Of a DNA stretch of 64,000 bases, positions 18,228 to 27,722 are shown in pieces. How positions within the stretch are numbered: the first letter of the stretch is position 1; each line of letters starts with the position of its first letter. The notes beneath the pieces are model-generated. The model worked only from the letters and a program-made list of their open reading frames with translations, did no database searches and was not told the DNA's origin. The DNA is from Neobacillus cucumis. GTDB lineage: Bacteria; Bacillota; Bacilli; Bacillales_B; DSM-18226. The stretch spans positions 5,692 through 69,691 of the forward strand of contig NZ_JAMBOH010000026.1 in the NCBI RefSeq assembly GCF_023715505.1. Direction: 5' to 3'. The translations under genes were made by a program, and so were the position numbers.

Positions 18228-19583
18228 TTAAACTTCCTCCTTCACAAAGAGATCTTTTGAAATCAATTCAAGCCATTCTTCATGCATTTTTCTAGAGATC
18301 GCATCAAGATAGCAGGTTGGATAAGCGGTTCCAGGACCTGGGAAATTTTCATCTGGTTCAATCCGGTTCATTCCCATTAAATAGTTGCTGACGTTGTTAT
18401 AGCTTAATTCTTTATCACGCATCATCAATCCGCTGCTTACTTCGACAATTCGTGCCCATGTTTCCGTATCATCCTGCTCAAGTGTTCCGGTCGGACCAAA
18501 TGATCCTAAATAACCTTTATAAGCTGCTTCCTTATATTCCTTCGGAGCCGCTTTATCAATAAAGAACCAGCACCATACCTCTACTTTATCAGGTCCCATC
18601 GGTCTCCATAGCCGGAAATTCAAATAATTATGCAAATGTCCTTCTGTCCCATGAATCGGACTGACAAAGGAAAGATTTGGATACACGCCGCCAACAAAAA
18701 CCGTCACTCTTGAAAGAATGTCATATTGTTCCGGAGTTACGTTTTTCTTGAACATCGGCCACATCGATTCAGGAGTTCCCTGAAATGGCACTCTAGCTTG
18801 CCCTGTTTTAGATGTGATCACATTAATTCCATGTGCATGGTCCATGACTACCTGGTGTCCGTAACCCGCATAAAGTGGGTCTTCTGGACTTATTCCCATT
18901 TCAACGGTAGAACGATGAGTGGTTTGGACATGGTAGGGGTCAGCAGCAAAGTTTTCCGCCGTTGCCTTCCAATTCGCTTTTGCTACCCAGCGCTGTGGCA
19001 GCCCAATGACTTCCATTCCACCATCACTTCTGCCCATCATCATATCTAAATACCACTTCATATCACCTAAGAAATCTACAAGACCTTCAGCATTTGGATC
19101 AAGGTTTCCAAAAATCATCCCCTGGTAAATGCCAATCTGCGGGACTTTACGCAGTCCCCACTCGGATTTATCCATTTCTTCACCATACACTTTATTTCCA
19201 GCGACGATGCCGATTAAATCCCCATCAAGATTAAAGCTCCAGCCATGATATGGACAAGTGAAAGACTTTTTGTTTCCCCGGTCCGCCGTGCAAAGCTGCG
19301 TTCCACGATGTGTACAAGAGTTAAGATAAGCGTTAATTTCACCATTGCGATTTTTTACGAGAAGAATTGGATCATTTACCATCCACCTTGTCACATAGCT
19401 GCCAGGCTCTTTTAACTCCGATTCATGTCCAAGAAATTGCCATGTATGCCCATATATTTTTTCAATTTCCAGTTCATAAAGATCCGGATCTGTGACGACC
19501 CACTGTGGCAGCAGTCCTTGCTCCATTTTTTCTTTTAATAGCTGGAACGCTCTTTCATCCAATGTCTTTCTAAACAATTGCAT
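18228..19583 (-). CDS. Aromatic-ring-hydroxylating dioxygenase, Rieske alpha subunit
   Basis: A 451-residue catalytic subunit. The start is the ATG at 19583; the ATG nine bases earlier lies inside the aaggagga site. The Rieske [2Fe-2S] ligands are visible as CTHRG and CPYHGWSF (about residues 80-105). The mononuclear iron site is in NWKATAENFAADPYHVQTTH, with the DPYHV-x3-H pattern and a later Asp region (EQDDTETW). The enzyme adds both atoms of O2 across a ring to give a cis-dihydrodiol. Ferredoxin and reductase genes normally needed are not nearby, so electrons must come from elsewhere. It is grouped with an MFS carrier and a TPP enzyme on the same strand. Confidence 0.93.
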   Translation of the reverse strand: MQLFRKTLDERAFQLLKEKMEQGLLPQWVVTDPDLYELEIEKIYGHTWQFLGHESELKEPGSYVTRWMVNDPILLVKNRNGEINAYLNSCTHRGTQLCTADRGNKKSFTCPYHGWSFNLDGDLIGIVAGNKVYGEEMDKSEWGLRKVPQIGIYQGMIFGNLDPNAEGLVDFLGDMKWYLDMMMGRSDGGMEVIGLPQRWVAKANWKATAENFAADPYHVQTTHRSTVEMGISPEDPLYAGYGHQVVMDHAHGINVITSKTGQARVPFQGTPESMWPMFKKNVTPEQYDILSRVTVFVGGVYPNLSFVSPIHGTEGHLHNYLNFRLWRPMGPDKVEVWCWFFIDKAAPKEYKEAAYKGYLGSFGPTGTLEQDDTETWARIVEVSSGLMMRDKELSYNNVSNYLMGMNRIEPDENFPGPGTAYPTCYLDAISRKMHEEWLELISKDLFVKEEV

Positions 19584-19710
19584 TTTATTCATTCCTCCTT
19601 CACTTTAAAGTGAAAAAAATTTTATAGTAAGGTAATGAGCCTATGCTACTCATGAACTGATTATTTAAACTTTTCTGATTATGTAAAATCACACCTACTA
19701 TCCTTTTTAA

Positions 19711-19762
19711 AAATGAACCAGCCCCCGTCTTTTATCCTTTGAAAAAGACGAGGCGGTTTTTA
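19711..19762 (-). terminator. Terminator of the MFS carrier gene
   Basis: The imperfect long stem accgcctcgtctttt / aaaagacgggggctggt (minus strand) is followed by catttttaaaaag. It separates the MFS gene from the downstream dioxygenase. Confidence 0.75.
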
Positions 19763-19780
19763 TCCTGCTTAGTTTACCGT

Positions 19781-21241
19781 TTATTTCTCAACAGTTAAGC
19801 TCATTTGCGTGGAGACTCCTCTGTTGACGCATAACACAAGGATACAGCTGGCTGCAAGGAGAACACCATCCAACAACAGCGGCGCTCCCCAGCTGCCTGT
19901 ACTATCACGGAGAACACCTGAAACAACAGGAGAGAGAACAGCACCGATCTCCGAGATAAAATTGAACATCCCGAAAGCAGCACCCCGATTATTTTCAGGG
20001 GCAATTTCAGCATTTAAAGCATGCGACACTGGCTGAAGGGCAAAGAAGAATAACCCAGATACAAAAAGGATGATCGACATGATGACAGGATTGTTATGAC
20101 CCGTCATTACGTAGGCAGCAAATATAAAAATTGATACTGTTAGTAATGCAGTCATAACGGCTAATACATTACGCCTGCCATTTTCCGTTCCAGCTACCAT
20201 ATCTGAAATCTTTCCTCCAATGGGGAAGCCAACAATTCCAGCAATACCATTAAAGGAAGCAACCAACGCGGCAGCAACGAGCGCTCCGCCGCCAAAATCC
20301 TTCACAATCGATACCGACCAATAACCATACAGCCACAAGTGCCAAATAACCGGAATAAAGGAAACGTAAAGGAAAATTAAGTTTTTATTGGCTAAAACAG
20401 GACGAATTTCAGATTTCCGTGTCTTGTAAAGGAAAACAATAAAGAGCGGACAAAGACAGACTAAAATAAAAGCAATGGAAATATCGGATAACCCCATTTT
20501 TAGTGCAGCAAAGTAAATGCCCATAATGATGACAACGAAAACAGCTGCATACTTCAACATTAAAAGAAATGCACTTCCATACACTTCTTTGACTGCCGGA
20601 GATTCTGGGTTCATTTTCTGAACAGATGCAGTTAAAGGTTTCATATATTTAAAAATTAGGAGTGAAGCGATTAAAGTTATTACACCGAGAATGATAAAAG
20701 GAGAACGCCATGCCTCTTTACCCATCACTGGTTCCATCGCGTTGAGAAGGAGCGGGACACCGAGAGTCGCAACAGTTAGTCCAACCGAAAGTCCGGTAAT
20801 GACGACACCCATTCCAAGCCCGACTTTTTCCTTTGGTGAATGATAGACAATATAGGAACGGTCATTCGAATAAAAGACCCCTTCTCCCAATCCCAATAAC
20901 ACACGTAAAAGAACAAACAGGATTAAGCCCGTGATAAACCCTGTGAATAGGGTCGTAATCCCTGCCCATACAATACTTAAAACCACAACTGTCCGGTGCC
21001 CAAATTTATCACCAATGGAACCGCCAGGATATTGGTTCATCATAAAACCGGCGAAGAATAAACTGCCGATTAATCCCCCTAATCCATGTGGATTTGGTAC
21101 GTTTGACAGGAAAGACACCTTATTGTCAATCATCCATGTAATGACAGGTCCGGTTGCTGTCCGGTCAATATAGGAAACAAACCAGCCTAAAAACAGCATT
21201 GCCCAAATAGTATGATAGCGCTGCCAGCCCTTTTTCTTCAT
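19781..21241 (-). CDS. MFS transporter, anion:cation symporter (ACS)-like
   Basis: A 486-residue carrier with twelve predicted hydrophobic segments. The first helix ends LGWFVSYIDRTATGPVI, typical of the ACS family that imports organic acids such as galactonate, phthalate and 4-hydroxyphenylacetate. The MFS signature GDKFGHRTVVV follows helix 2, and GGKISDMVAGTENGRRN lies in the second half. A good aaggagg site precedes the ATG. Its position between the Rieske dioxygenase and the TPP enzyme suggests it imports the organic acid they act on. The specific substrate is not known. Confidence 0.9.
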   Translation of the reverse strand: MKKKGWQRYHTIWAMLFLGWFVSYIDRTATGPVITWMIDNKVSFLSNVPNPHGLGGLIGSLFFAGFMMNQYPGGSIGDKFGHRTVVVLSIVWAGITTLFTGFITGLILFVLLRVLLGLGEGVFYSNDRSYIVYHSPKEKVGLGMGVVITGLSVGLTVATLGVPLLLNAMEPVMGKEAWRSPFIILGVITLIASLLIFKYMKPLTASVQKMNPESPAVKEVYGSAFLLMLKYAAVFVVIIMGIYFAALKMGLSDISIAFILVCLCPLFIVFLYKTRKSEIRPVLANKNLIFLYVSFIPVIWHLWLYGYWSVSIVKDFGGGALVAAALVASFNGIAGIVGFPIGGKISDMVAGTENGRRNVLAVMTALLTVSIFIFAAYVMTGHNNPVIMSIILFVSGLFFFALQPVSHALNAEIAPENNRGAAFGMFNFISEIGAVLSPVVSGVLRDSTGSWGAPLLLDGVLLAASCILVLCVNRGVSTQMSLTVEK

Positions 21242-21377
21242 GCGTTATCCTCCTTATTTTTGAATATAGATTTTTTTTGAATATCCCTTTATATTTGGAA
21301 ATATAGCCTTAAACATAGGCATTTTTATTTGCATGTTGACCCCATTTAGAAAAGACTTGAACACAAAAGTTCAGATC

Positions 21378-23162
21378 TTATAGTTGCTGATGGGACACAT
21401 TCTGCAGCCGTACATCTAATACAGCCGATCTCCCGCTTTTGACAATCTCGATTGCCTTGACTAGGCTTTCCATCAGTTCCTCTGGTTTTTCAATAATTTG
21501 AGCATAGGCTCCGCCGGCCGCTTCGGCTACCTTTGATAAATCCGCCACAGGGTCGAAATTCACCCAAAATTGATCGGTTTGACTGGCAATCCCATTTGGA
21601 TGTACACCCAATGTTGACATCCTAGGCGCCCCCCAGCCATGATTGTTATAAATCACCGTTAAGAATGGAACGTTATATTTTCTTGAGATCCAGTGGACAG
21701 GTGTAGGATTACTGAAAATGTATGTCCCATCTCCTGTGAGATTGACAATCATTTTATCTGGAGCTGCCAGCTTAGCACCAATGGCGGCGCCACCGTGCCA
21801 ACCCAGTGAGCTTGCCCCACTTCCAAATAGCGTTGCAGGCGTATTCCGTGGAAGGTGTTTGGAAACAACATCATAATTCGTAATAGACTCCGTCATCACA
21901 ATCGTGTTTTCATCAATAGCCTCGCGAATACAGGCTGTTAAATACTGGGGTGTAATGATGTCTGGGTTCTGTAAATTCTCATTCTCTTTCCATTCCTTTC
22001 TTTGTTTCGAATGGATATTAGCTATTTTGAGATAGCGCTCAGAAATTTTCACTTGATTTATATCATTGACACTATCAATATAGGAATTCAACTGCTGAAG
22101 AGCCACAAATGAATCCGCTTTAAAGAAGCTCTCAGACGGAATGTACCAAAGTGGTGTTTTCTCTTTTAATGGATCTACGTCAATATATGAGATCGCGCAT
22201 CCTTCAGCAGGCTTATTGACTAATGGAATCCAAGGAATATCGCTATCAATGACCAGAATAAAGTCAGCTTGACTTAATAATTCATTTTGAACAGGAGCAT
22301 TCCATTGATACCCTACATGCATCGGATGGTCAGCGGGAAAATTCACATAGTTTGGTACGGACTCCAATACCGGAATCGCTAACTTCTCGCTAAGCTTGAC
22401 CAACTCCGAAACCGCGTCCGTATTTCGGCCAAGGTAGGAAGTGACAATTAAAGGATGTTCGGCTTTGAATAGATTCTTGGCAAGTTTTACTACATCGTCT
22501 GGTGCAATTGCACACGAAGAAAGTGGTTTCCAGCCACGATAATCAACTACTGGAGGTTCCATTTCTGCTTCCAACACCTCACGGGGTGCCATTAAATAGA
22601 CGGGTCCCTTTGGATCACTCTCTGCTATTTGCAGCGCCCGCTGAACCAGCTGCTTTACATTTTTCCCTGACCGGATTTCATTGTCATATTTAACATATTC
22701 CCGTACAATCCCTCGCTGGTCAAATACATCCTGGAGCCAGTGAATATGTTCATTCCGGCTTCCTAAAAGTTCCCCCTCCTGCGTAAATGGCGAAGCTCCT
22801 GCAAGAATAAATACTGGTACTCTTCCTCTGGCCGCATTATGTATGGCCCCGCCCATGTTTTGGGTTCCACATTCGACATGTACAAAAACAGCCTGGGGTT
22901 TTCCGCTAACCTGTGCAAATCCATGTGCAGCACTTAAGGCAACCATTTCATGCGGGCATATGATCACTTGCGGGAATTCTTTGTTTTCCAATTGAGCCTG
23001 TGCCCAGCTTTCGATAATGGCCGGATGGTCACTTCCTAAGTTTGCGAAAATATAAGAAACGCCAGATTCTTGAAGCGCCTCCATTAAAGCGGAGGATGTT
23101 GTGTACTTGAAATTTTGGGCCTCTACTTGAGCTAATGCCATAGAAGTTTTTTCACTAGACAT
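21378..23162 (-). CDS. Thiamine-diphosphate-dependent enzyme (acetolactate synthase-like)
   Basis: A 594-residue member of the TPP enzyme superfamily (PYR, central, PP domains). The start at 23162 has aggaga seven bases upstream; the longer frame lacks this. The catalytic Glu is in ICPHEMVALSAAHGFAQ. The TPP/Mg motif is LTGDGTYIFSNPTPVHW through VIYNNHGWG. The central domain segment SYLGRNTDAVSEL is unusual for true acetolactate synthase, so benzoylformate decarboxylase-, oxalyl-CoA- or related carboligase activity is as likely. It is divergent from a LysR regulator and in line with the MFS and Rieske genes. Confidence 0.85.
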   Translation of the reverse strand: MSSEKTSMALAQVEAQNFKYTTSSALMEALQESGVSYIFANLGSDHPAIIESWAQAQLENKEFPQVIICPHEMVALSAAHGFAQVSGKPQAVFVHVECGTQNMGGAIHNAARGRVPVFILAGASPFTQEGELLGSRNEHIHWLQDVFDQRGIVREYVKYDNEIRSGKNVKQLVQRALQIAESDPKGPVYLMAPREVLEAEMEPPVVDYRGWKPLSSCAIAPDDVVKLAKNLFKAEHPLIVTSYLGRNTDAVSELVKLSEKLAIPVLESVPNYVNFPADHPMHVGYQWNAPVQNELLSQADFILVIDSDIPWIPLVNKPAEGCAISYIDVDPLKEKTPLWYIPSESFFKADSFVALQQLNSYIDSVNDINQVKISERYLKIANIHSKQRKEWKENENLQNPDIITPQYLTACIREAIDENTIVMTESITNYDVVSKHLPRNTPATLFGSGASSLGWHGGAAIGAKLAAPDKMIVNLTGDGTYIFSNPTPVHWISRKYNVPFLTVIYNNHGWGAPRMSTLGVHPNGIASQTDQFWVNFDPVADLSKVAEAAGGAYAQIIEKPEELMESLVKAIEIVKSGRSAVLDVRLQNVSHQQL

Positions 23163-23325
23163 AAACACATCTCCTGTCCTTAGATTAAAGTCCAAAATAA
23201 CAATTGAGAATATTTAGACTTTTAAAACTTTAATGCCATTATATTTGTAAACCCTTTCATTGTTCAATATAATATTTTAAATGATTATCATAGATATAAA
23301 CTATCAAAAAAGGAATGTGAAGCTA

Positions 23326-24204
23326 GTGGAATTTCGTCTATTAGAATATTTTGTAACCGTTTCTCAGGAATTACATTTTACGAAAGCCGCAGAAAAATTA
23401 AGAATCAGTCAGCCTACATTGAGTCAGCAAATCCGGTTGTTGGAAGCCCGGCTTGGTACGCCCCTGTTCAGCCGGGCCGGGAAAAAGGTACGTTTAACCT
23501 ATGCCGGAAACATTCTATTGGAACATTGCGAACGGATCTTTTTTGAATTGGAACAGGCAAGTACGAAAATCAAGGACGTGAGAGGAATTTTACGGGGAAA
23601 ATTGTCGATTGGATGTTCAGGAGGGCATTTACTCACATCTCCCGTCGTATCCTTTCATGAAAAATATCCTGGCATCGAGCTTTCTATCATTGATTTGAGA
23701 ACGAAAGAAACCTTTCATAGGCTTTTGCAAAATGAATTAGACTTGGGAGTAACCTTTTTAATGGAGGAAGACAATCGGCTAGAAACGATTCCACTTTTTG
23801 AAGAGGAATTTTATTTAGTCATTTCCCATCTTCACGAACTTGCAGAGATCGATTCCATTCAGTTAAAAGATTTGCAAACCTATCCCTTAACCCTTCTGCC
23901 CCATCAATTTACCATGCGTCACTTTTTTGAGGAAGAGAGTCAAAAGGTGGGCTTCACCATCCAACCAAGAATTGAGTTCTCGACAGTAGAGGCATTGCTT
24001 CAACTCATAAAAAAGAATCATGACTTAGCCACCATTCTACCAAAGTCCTATCTTTCTACCATTCATGACGACAAGATTAGGCAGATACGGATCATGGATC
24101 GTGGCTTCCGAAAAATGATAGGGATCGTGTATAAAAAAGATTTATTCATAGACAACACGATGGATGCATTTATTAAGCAATTGATTAAAACATACAAAAA
24201 ATAA
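23326..24204 (+). CDS. LysR family transcriptional regulator
   Basis: A 292-residue regulator starting at GTG 23326 (EFRLLEYFVTVSQE), the canonical LysR opening; aaagga lies eleven bases before it. The winged helix-turn-helix is FTKAAEKLRISQPTLSQQI followed by RLGTPLFSR. The C-terminal effector domain begins at about GKLSIGCSGGHL. It lies between the divergent TPP-enzyme gene (163 bp) and the co-oriented aldehyde dehydrogenase, and probably controls one or both in response to an aromatic or organic acid. Confidence 0.9.
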   Translation: MEFRLLEYFVTVSQELHFTKAAEKLRISQPTLSQQIRLLEARLGTPLFSRAGKKVRLTYAGNILLEHCERIFFELEQASTKIKDVRGILRGKLSIGCSGGHLLTSPVVSFHEKYPGIELSIIDLRTKETFHRLLQNELDLGVTFLMEEDNRLETIPLFEEEFYLVISHLHELAEIDSIQLKDLQTYPLTLLPHQFTMRHFFEEESQKVGFTIQPRIEFSTVEALLQLIKKNHDLATILPKSYLSTIHDDKIRQIRIMDRGFRKMIGIVYKKDLFIDNTMDAFIKQLIKTYKK

Positions 24205-24374
24205 TCGAGGAACGGTCCATTGATTCCTATTTTGCTAGAATAAGAATTAATTTTTTCATCACTGTTGCATATATAGCAACAATTGAGTTTACTTTCCAAA
24301 ATATCGTTGCTAGAATTCGCACTATTCAGTTGAATATTTTACTAGTTTAACTGTACATGCTACGTACAACTTTT

Positions 24375-24389
24375 TTGTAAGCGTTACAA
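24375..24389 (+). promoter_or_regulatory. Palindrome upstream of aldehyde dehydrogenase, cre-like
   Basis: TTGTAA-GCG-TTACAA is a near-perfect 15-bp palindrome 44 bp before the dehydrogenase ATG. It resembles a CcpA catabolite-response element but is one base short of the consensus spacing. It may instead be an operator of another regulator. Confidence 0.4.
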
Positions 24390-24432
24390 TATGTAGAGGA
24401 ATTATTAGCTTATTGATGGGAGGAGTTTTTTC

Positions 24433-25893
24433 ATGCAAGCAGTTGGGGTGTTAAATCAGAGTTTTATTAACGGAGAATGGACAGAAGGCCAAAGTGAAAG
24501 AACCTATGATATTTTGAACCCATATGATGATTCCGTCTTTACTTCCGTTCGCCTAGCATCAAAAGAACAGTTGGATGAAGCATTTCTAATTGCCCAAGAA
24601 GCTCAGAAGCAATGGGCAAAGTCAACCGTTGAAGAAAGAAGAGCAGTTCTCCATAAGGCATTAGATTATTTAAACAGGAACCGCAAGGAAATTGTCAGAA
24701 CCATTGGACTTGAGACAGGTGGTACCGTGTTAAAATCAAATATCGAATTCCATCTGACCATCGAAATTTTAGAGGAGTCGATAAAATTTGCTGATGAAAT
24801 CGGTAAAGTGCGAGAAGTTCCAGGTCCGGATAATGCCAAATTAAATCATATACACAGACTGCCATTAGGCGTGATTGCTTCCATTTCACCTTTTAATTTT
24901 CCGATGAATTTATCAATGAGGACAATAGCCCCGGCCATTGCACTTGGAAATAGTGTTGTCCACAAACCTGACATCCAAGTTGCCCTCTCCGGCGGTACGA
25001 TTATTGCAAAAGCGTTTGAATACGCTGGTTTACCTAAAGGTGTTTTAAATATGATTTTAACGGATATTAACGAAATCGGTGATAACATGTTAACAAACCC
25101 GATTTCGAAACTCATCAGTTTTACTGGTTCTACTTCGGTTGGGCGCCATATTGGTGCCATTGCCGGACAAAATTTAAAGCGGGTTGCACTTGAACTTGGA
25201 GGAAACAGCCCATTTGTCGTTTTATCTGACGCAGAAATTGACCAAGCCGTCAAGGCCGCCATTTTTGGAAAATTTGTCCATCAGGGCCAAATTTGCATGA
25301 TTATCAACCGGTTCATTGTTCACAAAAACAAATATGACGACTTTGTCGCTAAATTTGTAGAACGGGCCAAACAGCTTCCTTGTGGAGATCCAATTGATCC
25401 AAATACCGTCATCGGGCCATTGGTAAATAAGCAACAGTTAGAAAAAGCAATGCGGTATATTGAAGAAGCTAAAGAACAAGGTGTAACTGTCGCCTTGGAA
25501 GGCAAACGGATTGGCAACATTCTAACCCCGTATGTTTTTACAGATGTTCAAAATTCGAGCAAGTTGGCGCAAACCGAGCTTTTTGCTCCGATTGCTACCA
25601 TTATAAAAGCGGAAACAGATGAAGAAGCCATTGCCTACGCCAACGATACAGAGTATGGCTTAAGTTCTGCCATTTTTACTAGCGATTTAAAAAATGGGGA
25701 AAATCTTGCATTACAAATTGATAGCGGCATGACCCATATCAACGACCAGACGGTGAATGACGCACCGAATATCCCATTTGGGGGAAATAAAGCGAGCGGA
25801 TTAGGCCGGTTTGGCAATCCATGGGTGGTAGAAGAATTCACAACTACAAAATGGGTTTCCATTCAAACAAAAGATCGCCAATATCCATTTTGA
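24433..25893 (+). CDS. Aldehyde dehydrogenase family protein
   Basis: A 486-residue NAD(P)-dependent aldehyde dehydrogenase. The Rossmann/cofactor segment is SFTGSTSVGRHIGA. The catalytic Glu is in VALELGGNSPFVV and the catalytic Cys in GQICMIINRF; NDQTVNDAPNIPFGGNKASG forms the C-terminal oligomerisation arm. The length is typical of vanillin/benzaldehyde-dehydrogenase-like members. A gggagga site precedes the ATG. Its last 250 bp recur as a free-standing fragment at 29254-29515. It probably oxidises the aldehyde produced by the TPP-enzyme step of the neighbouring module. Confidence 0.92.
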   Translation: MQAVGVLNQSFINGEWTEGQSERTYDILNPYDDSVFTSVRLASKEQLDEAFLIAQEAQKQWAKSTVEERRAVLHKALDYLNRNRKEIVRTIGLETGGTVLKSNIEFHLTIEILEESIKFADEIGKVREVPGPDNAKLNHIHRLPLGVIASISPFNFPMNLSMRTIAPAIALGNSVVHKPDIQVALSGGTIIAKAFEYAGLPKGVLNMILTDINEIGDNMLTNPISKLISFTGSTSVGRHIGAIAGQNLKRVALELGGNSPFVVLSDAEIDQAVKAAIFGKFVHQGQICMIINRFIVHKNKYDDFVAKFVERAKQLPCGDPIDPNTVIGPLVNKQQLEKAMRYIEEAKEQGVTVALEGKRIGNILTPYVFTDVQNSSKLAQTELFAPIATIIKAETDEEAIAYANDTEYGLSSAIFTSDLKNGENLALQIDSGMTHINDQTVNDAPNIPFGGNKASGLGRFGNPWVVEEFTTTKWVSIQTKDRQYPF

Positions 25894-25901
25894 TCATTAT
25901 A
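25640..25901 (+). repeat. 262-bp repeat, copy 1 (3' end of the aldehyde dehydrogenase)
   Basis: This copy comprises the last 84 codons and eight further bases of the intact dehydrogenase. It matches 29254-29515 with no gap and about twelve mismatches by eye, eight of them synonymous. Confidence 0.93.
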
Positions 25902-26035
25902 TGATTTACTCTGATTATCAAACAAGGTTGGAGCACCTATGGAAATTATCCATATGATTAAGAATATATCCTATGGTATAGCAAAAGATAATTATGAGGG
26001 GCTACGTGGTATTTGAAAATATTTTTTATTTGTTA

Positions 26036-26092
26036 TATAAAAAGAACACACAGTATTTTCCGCTTTTGAAATGCTGTGTGTTCTTTTTATTG
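26036..26092 (+). terminator. Terminator of the aldehyde dehydrogenase transcript
   Basis: The 15-bp perfect stem aaaaagaacacacag / ctgtgtgttcttttt has a 20-base loop. It lies 145 bp past the dehydrogenase stop and could also act on the minus strand. Confidence 0.8.
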
Positions 26093-26128
26093 TATATTAG
26101 TTTTTACCTTGTTGTTACAAAGCAGCTG

Positions 26129-26575
26129 TCATTTCAATTTTTTAAACTCTGCTTCGTCTTCGTAGTAAACAACCTGTTCTTTATCCAATGTTGGTCTTAG
26201 GTTGTAAAAGTCTAAGCTTATTTCTCCTCTTGCTATTTTCTCCTTAATACCCACTTCTTTTTGAACACGTTGTTTGGATGACTCTAGTGCGAACTAAAGG
26301 TCATCCTTTTTGACTACGACTACCCCATCATCATCAGCCATGATCAAGTCACCTGGATCTACAGTTACCCCTCTGCAAACGGTTGGCACATTGACCCAGC
26401 CGCCCTTCGACCTGGTGGTTCCTTGAGAGAAGACCTCCTTCGTCCAGATCCGGAAACATAAATCACGTATTTGAGCAACATCTCGTATACCGGAGTCAAT
26501 AATAACACCCTGAACAACGCGTTTCATCAAGGCAGTAACGATTAATTCCCCAATCATGCCTGCCACTCCCTCGCC
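26129..26575 (-). pseudogene. RraA-like / 4-carboxy-4-hydroxy-2-oxoadipate aldolase-type gene, broken
   Basis: The minus strand reads GELIVTALMKRVVQGVIID, SGIRDVAQIRDL, GWVNVPTVCRGVTVDPGDLI and MADDDGVVVVKKDDL, the core of the RraA/HMG-aldolase family. A TAG stop (26294-26296) then interrupts the frame. Beyond it the same frame continues FALESSKQRVQKEVGI and IARGEISLDFYNLRP, which is the family's normal C-terminus. The N-terminal 80-90 residues are missing and replaced by unrelated sequence up to 26701. The gene is therefore both truncated and stopped. Intact relatives are metal-dependent aldolases or decarboxylases used in aromatic ring-cleavage pathways, which suits the neighbourhood. Confidence 0.8.
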
Positions 26576-26796
26576 CACCAATTCCTCCTTGAAAAAACCT
26601 CCGGCTTCATTTGATCTTTCAGACTCTGAGCGTTTAAGATTAATTGAAAAATTGTGTGGTAGATTAACATTTTTCAACTCCCTCAATCCCCAATTTTGCA
26701 AAGATATGGGGGCTTATCTTCCGATTGTCTGCATAGAATGTAGACAAGGGTAAGTAATCTCTCAATGAAAATAGTAAACCTGGAGGGAATAACCTA

Positions 26797-27717
26797 ATGC
26801 AATTTATTGAAGATGTTAAAGAAGTGAAATTTAGCTTTTTTGAAAAACCGCCGGCGTCGTCTATGACTTATGCCTTTGTCTATGTTAATAATCACAACGA
26901 ATACTATGCAGTTAAAAATGGAGAGCGTTTGTCACTTAGTGAATTGCGGATTGGCAAGTATAAAAGGGTTTATACAGTCAATATGCAGCAGCAAACCATC
27001 AGCTACAAAGAGGAAGTCCCTTCGGCAACAAGAGGAAGAAGGTTTTCTGTCAATTTGTTTATCGATATTGCCGTTGAACACCCCGAACGGTTAGTTCAAC
27101 AAAATGCAGGAGAAATTGGCCACATTATTAACAATAATCTGCCCTTCTGGGTGGAGTCGGAAGCAAGATTTTATCCTATTGAAGAAGATCTGAGCTTTGC
27201 CCGGCATATTGAAGAATTTTTTCAAACCTCGCCATTAGTCAAGGTGTTAAGGGAGGCTGGAATTGTTGTTCGAAATATTCGTGTTTTGATCCGGCAAGGT
27301 ATTCGGGACCAGCGCCATGATGAGGCGATCGCCGATTTAGATCGGACCGCTGAACTATCTGCCTATCAAGAGGCTCTGGACTTGGAGGAAGCGCGCCGCA
27401 TTTCGGCCTCGATTAAAGAAGCCCTTCAAGCAGGTGATTTTATCACTGCTGGGAAGCTTGGAGAAAAGAATGAAATGGCAAAGCGGCTAGTGGAATCGGA
27501 GTTTAGCCAAAATCAAACTTTCAAATATGAGGTAAACAAACAACTTTTAAACTTGATCAACGATCACTCTATTAACCAGTTTGATGCAGAACAAAGATTG
27601 GCCAAGCTAAAAAAACTCTTCCCCTATCTCCCCGTCAATCTGGAAAACATCAATAGAAAAAAACAGATTGCTGGTCCAAGGAGAGAACTTCCATCCTATT
27701 TAAATAAAGGAGATTAG
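26797..27717 (+). CDS. Unknown protein, possibly SPFH/band-7-like
   Basis: A 306-residue soluble protein I do not recognise. Residues 1-85 are beta-rich with no signal or membrane segment. Residues 87-175 (SVNLFIDIAVEHPERLVQQ, then LREAGIVVRNIRVLI) have the alternating strands and closing helix-strand pattern of an SPFH domain. Residues 176-240 (ELSAYQEALDLEEARRISAS) form a charged helix. The C-terminus has NKQLLNLINDHSIN and a Pro-rich end. A ggaggg site precedes the ATG. The SH3 membrane protein gene starts five bases later, so they form a two-gene unit. The SPFH assignment is an inference from pattern only. Confidence 0.7.
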   Translation: MQFIEDVKEVKFSFFEKPPASSMTYAFVYVNNHNEYYAVKNGERLSLSELRIGKYKRVYTVNMQQQTISYKEEVPSATRGRRFSVNLFIDIAVEHPERLVQQNAGEIGHIINNNLPFWVESEARFYPIEEDLSFARHIEEFFQTSPLVKVLREAGIVVRNIRVLIRQGIRDQRHDEAIADLDRTAELSAYQEALDLEEARRISASIKEALQAGDFITAGKLGEKNEMAKRLVESEFSQNQTFKYEVNKQLLNLINDHSINQFDAEQRLAKLKKLFPYLPVNLENINRKKQIAGPRRELPSYLNKGD

Positions 27718-27722
27718 CGATT

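Noticed and set aside
26556..26753. N-terminal part of the RraA pseudogene and an opposite-strand frame
   Set aside because: No family-like residues are seen upstream of the GEGVAG segment in any frame, so the feature was stopped near 26575.
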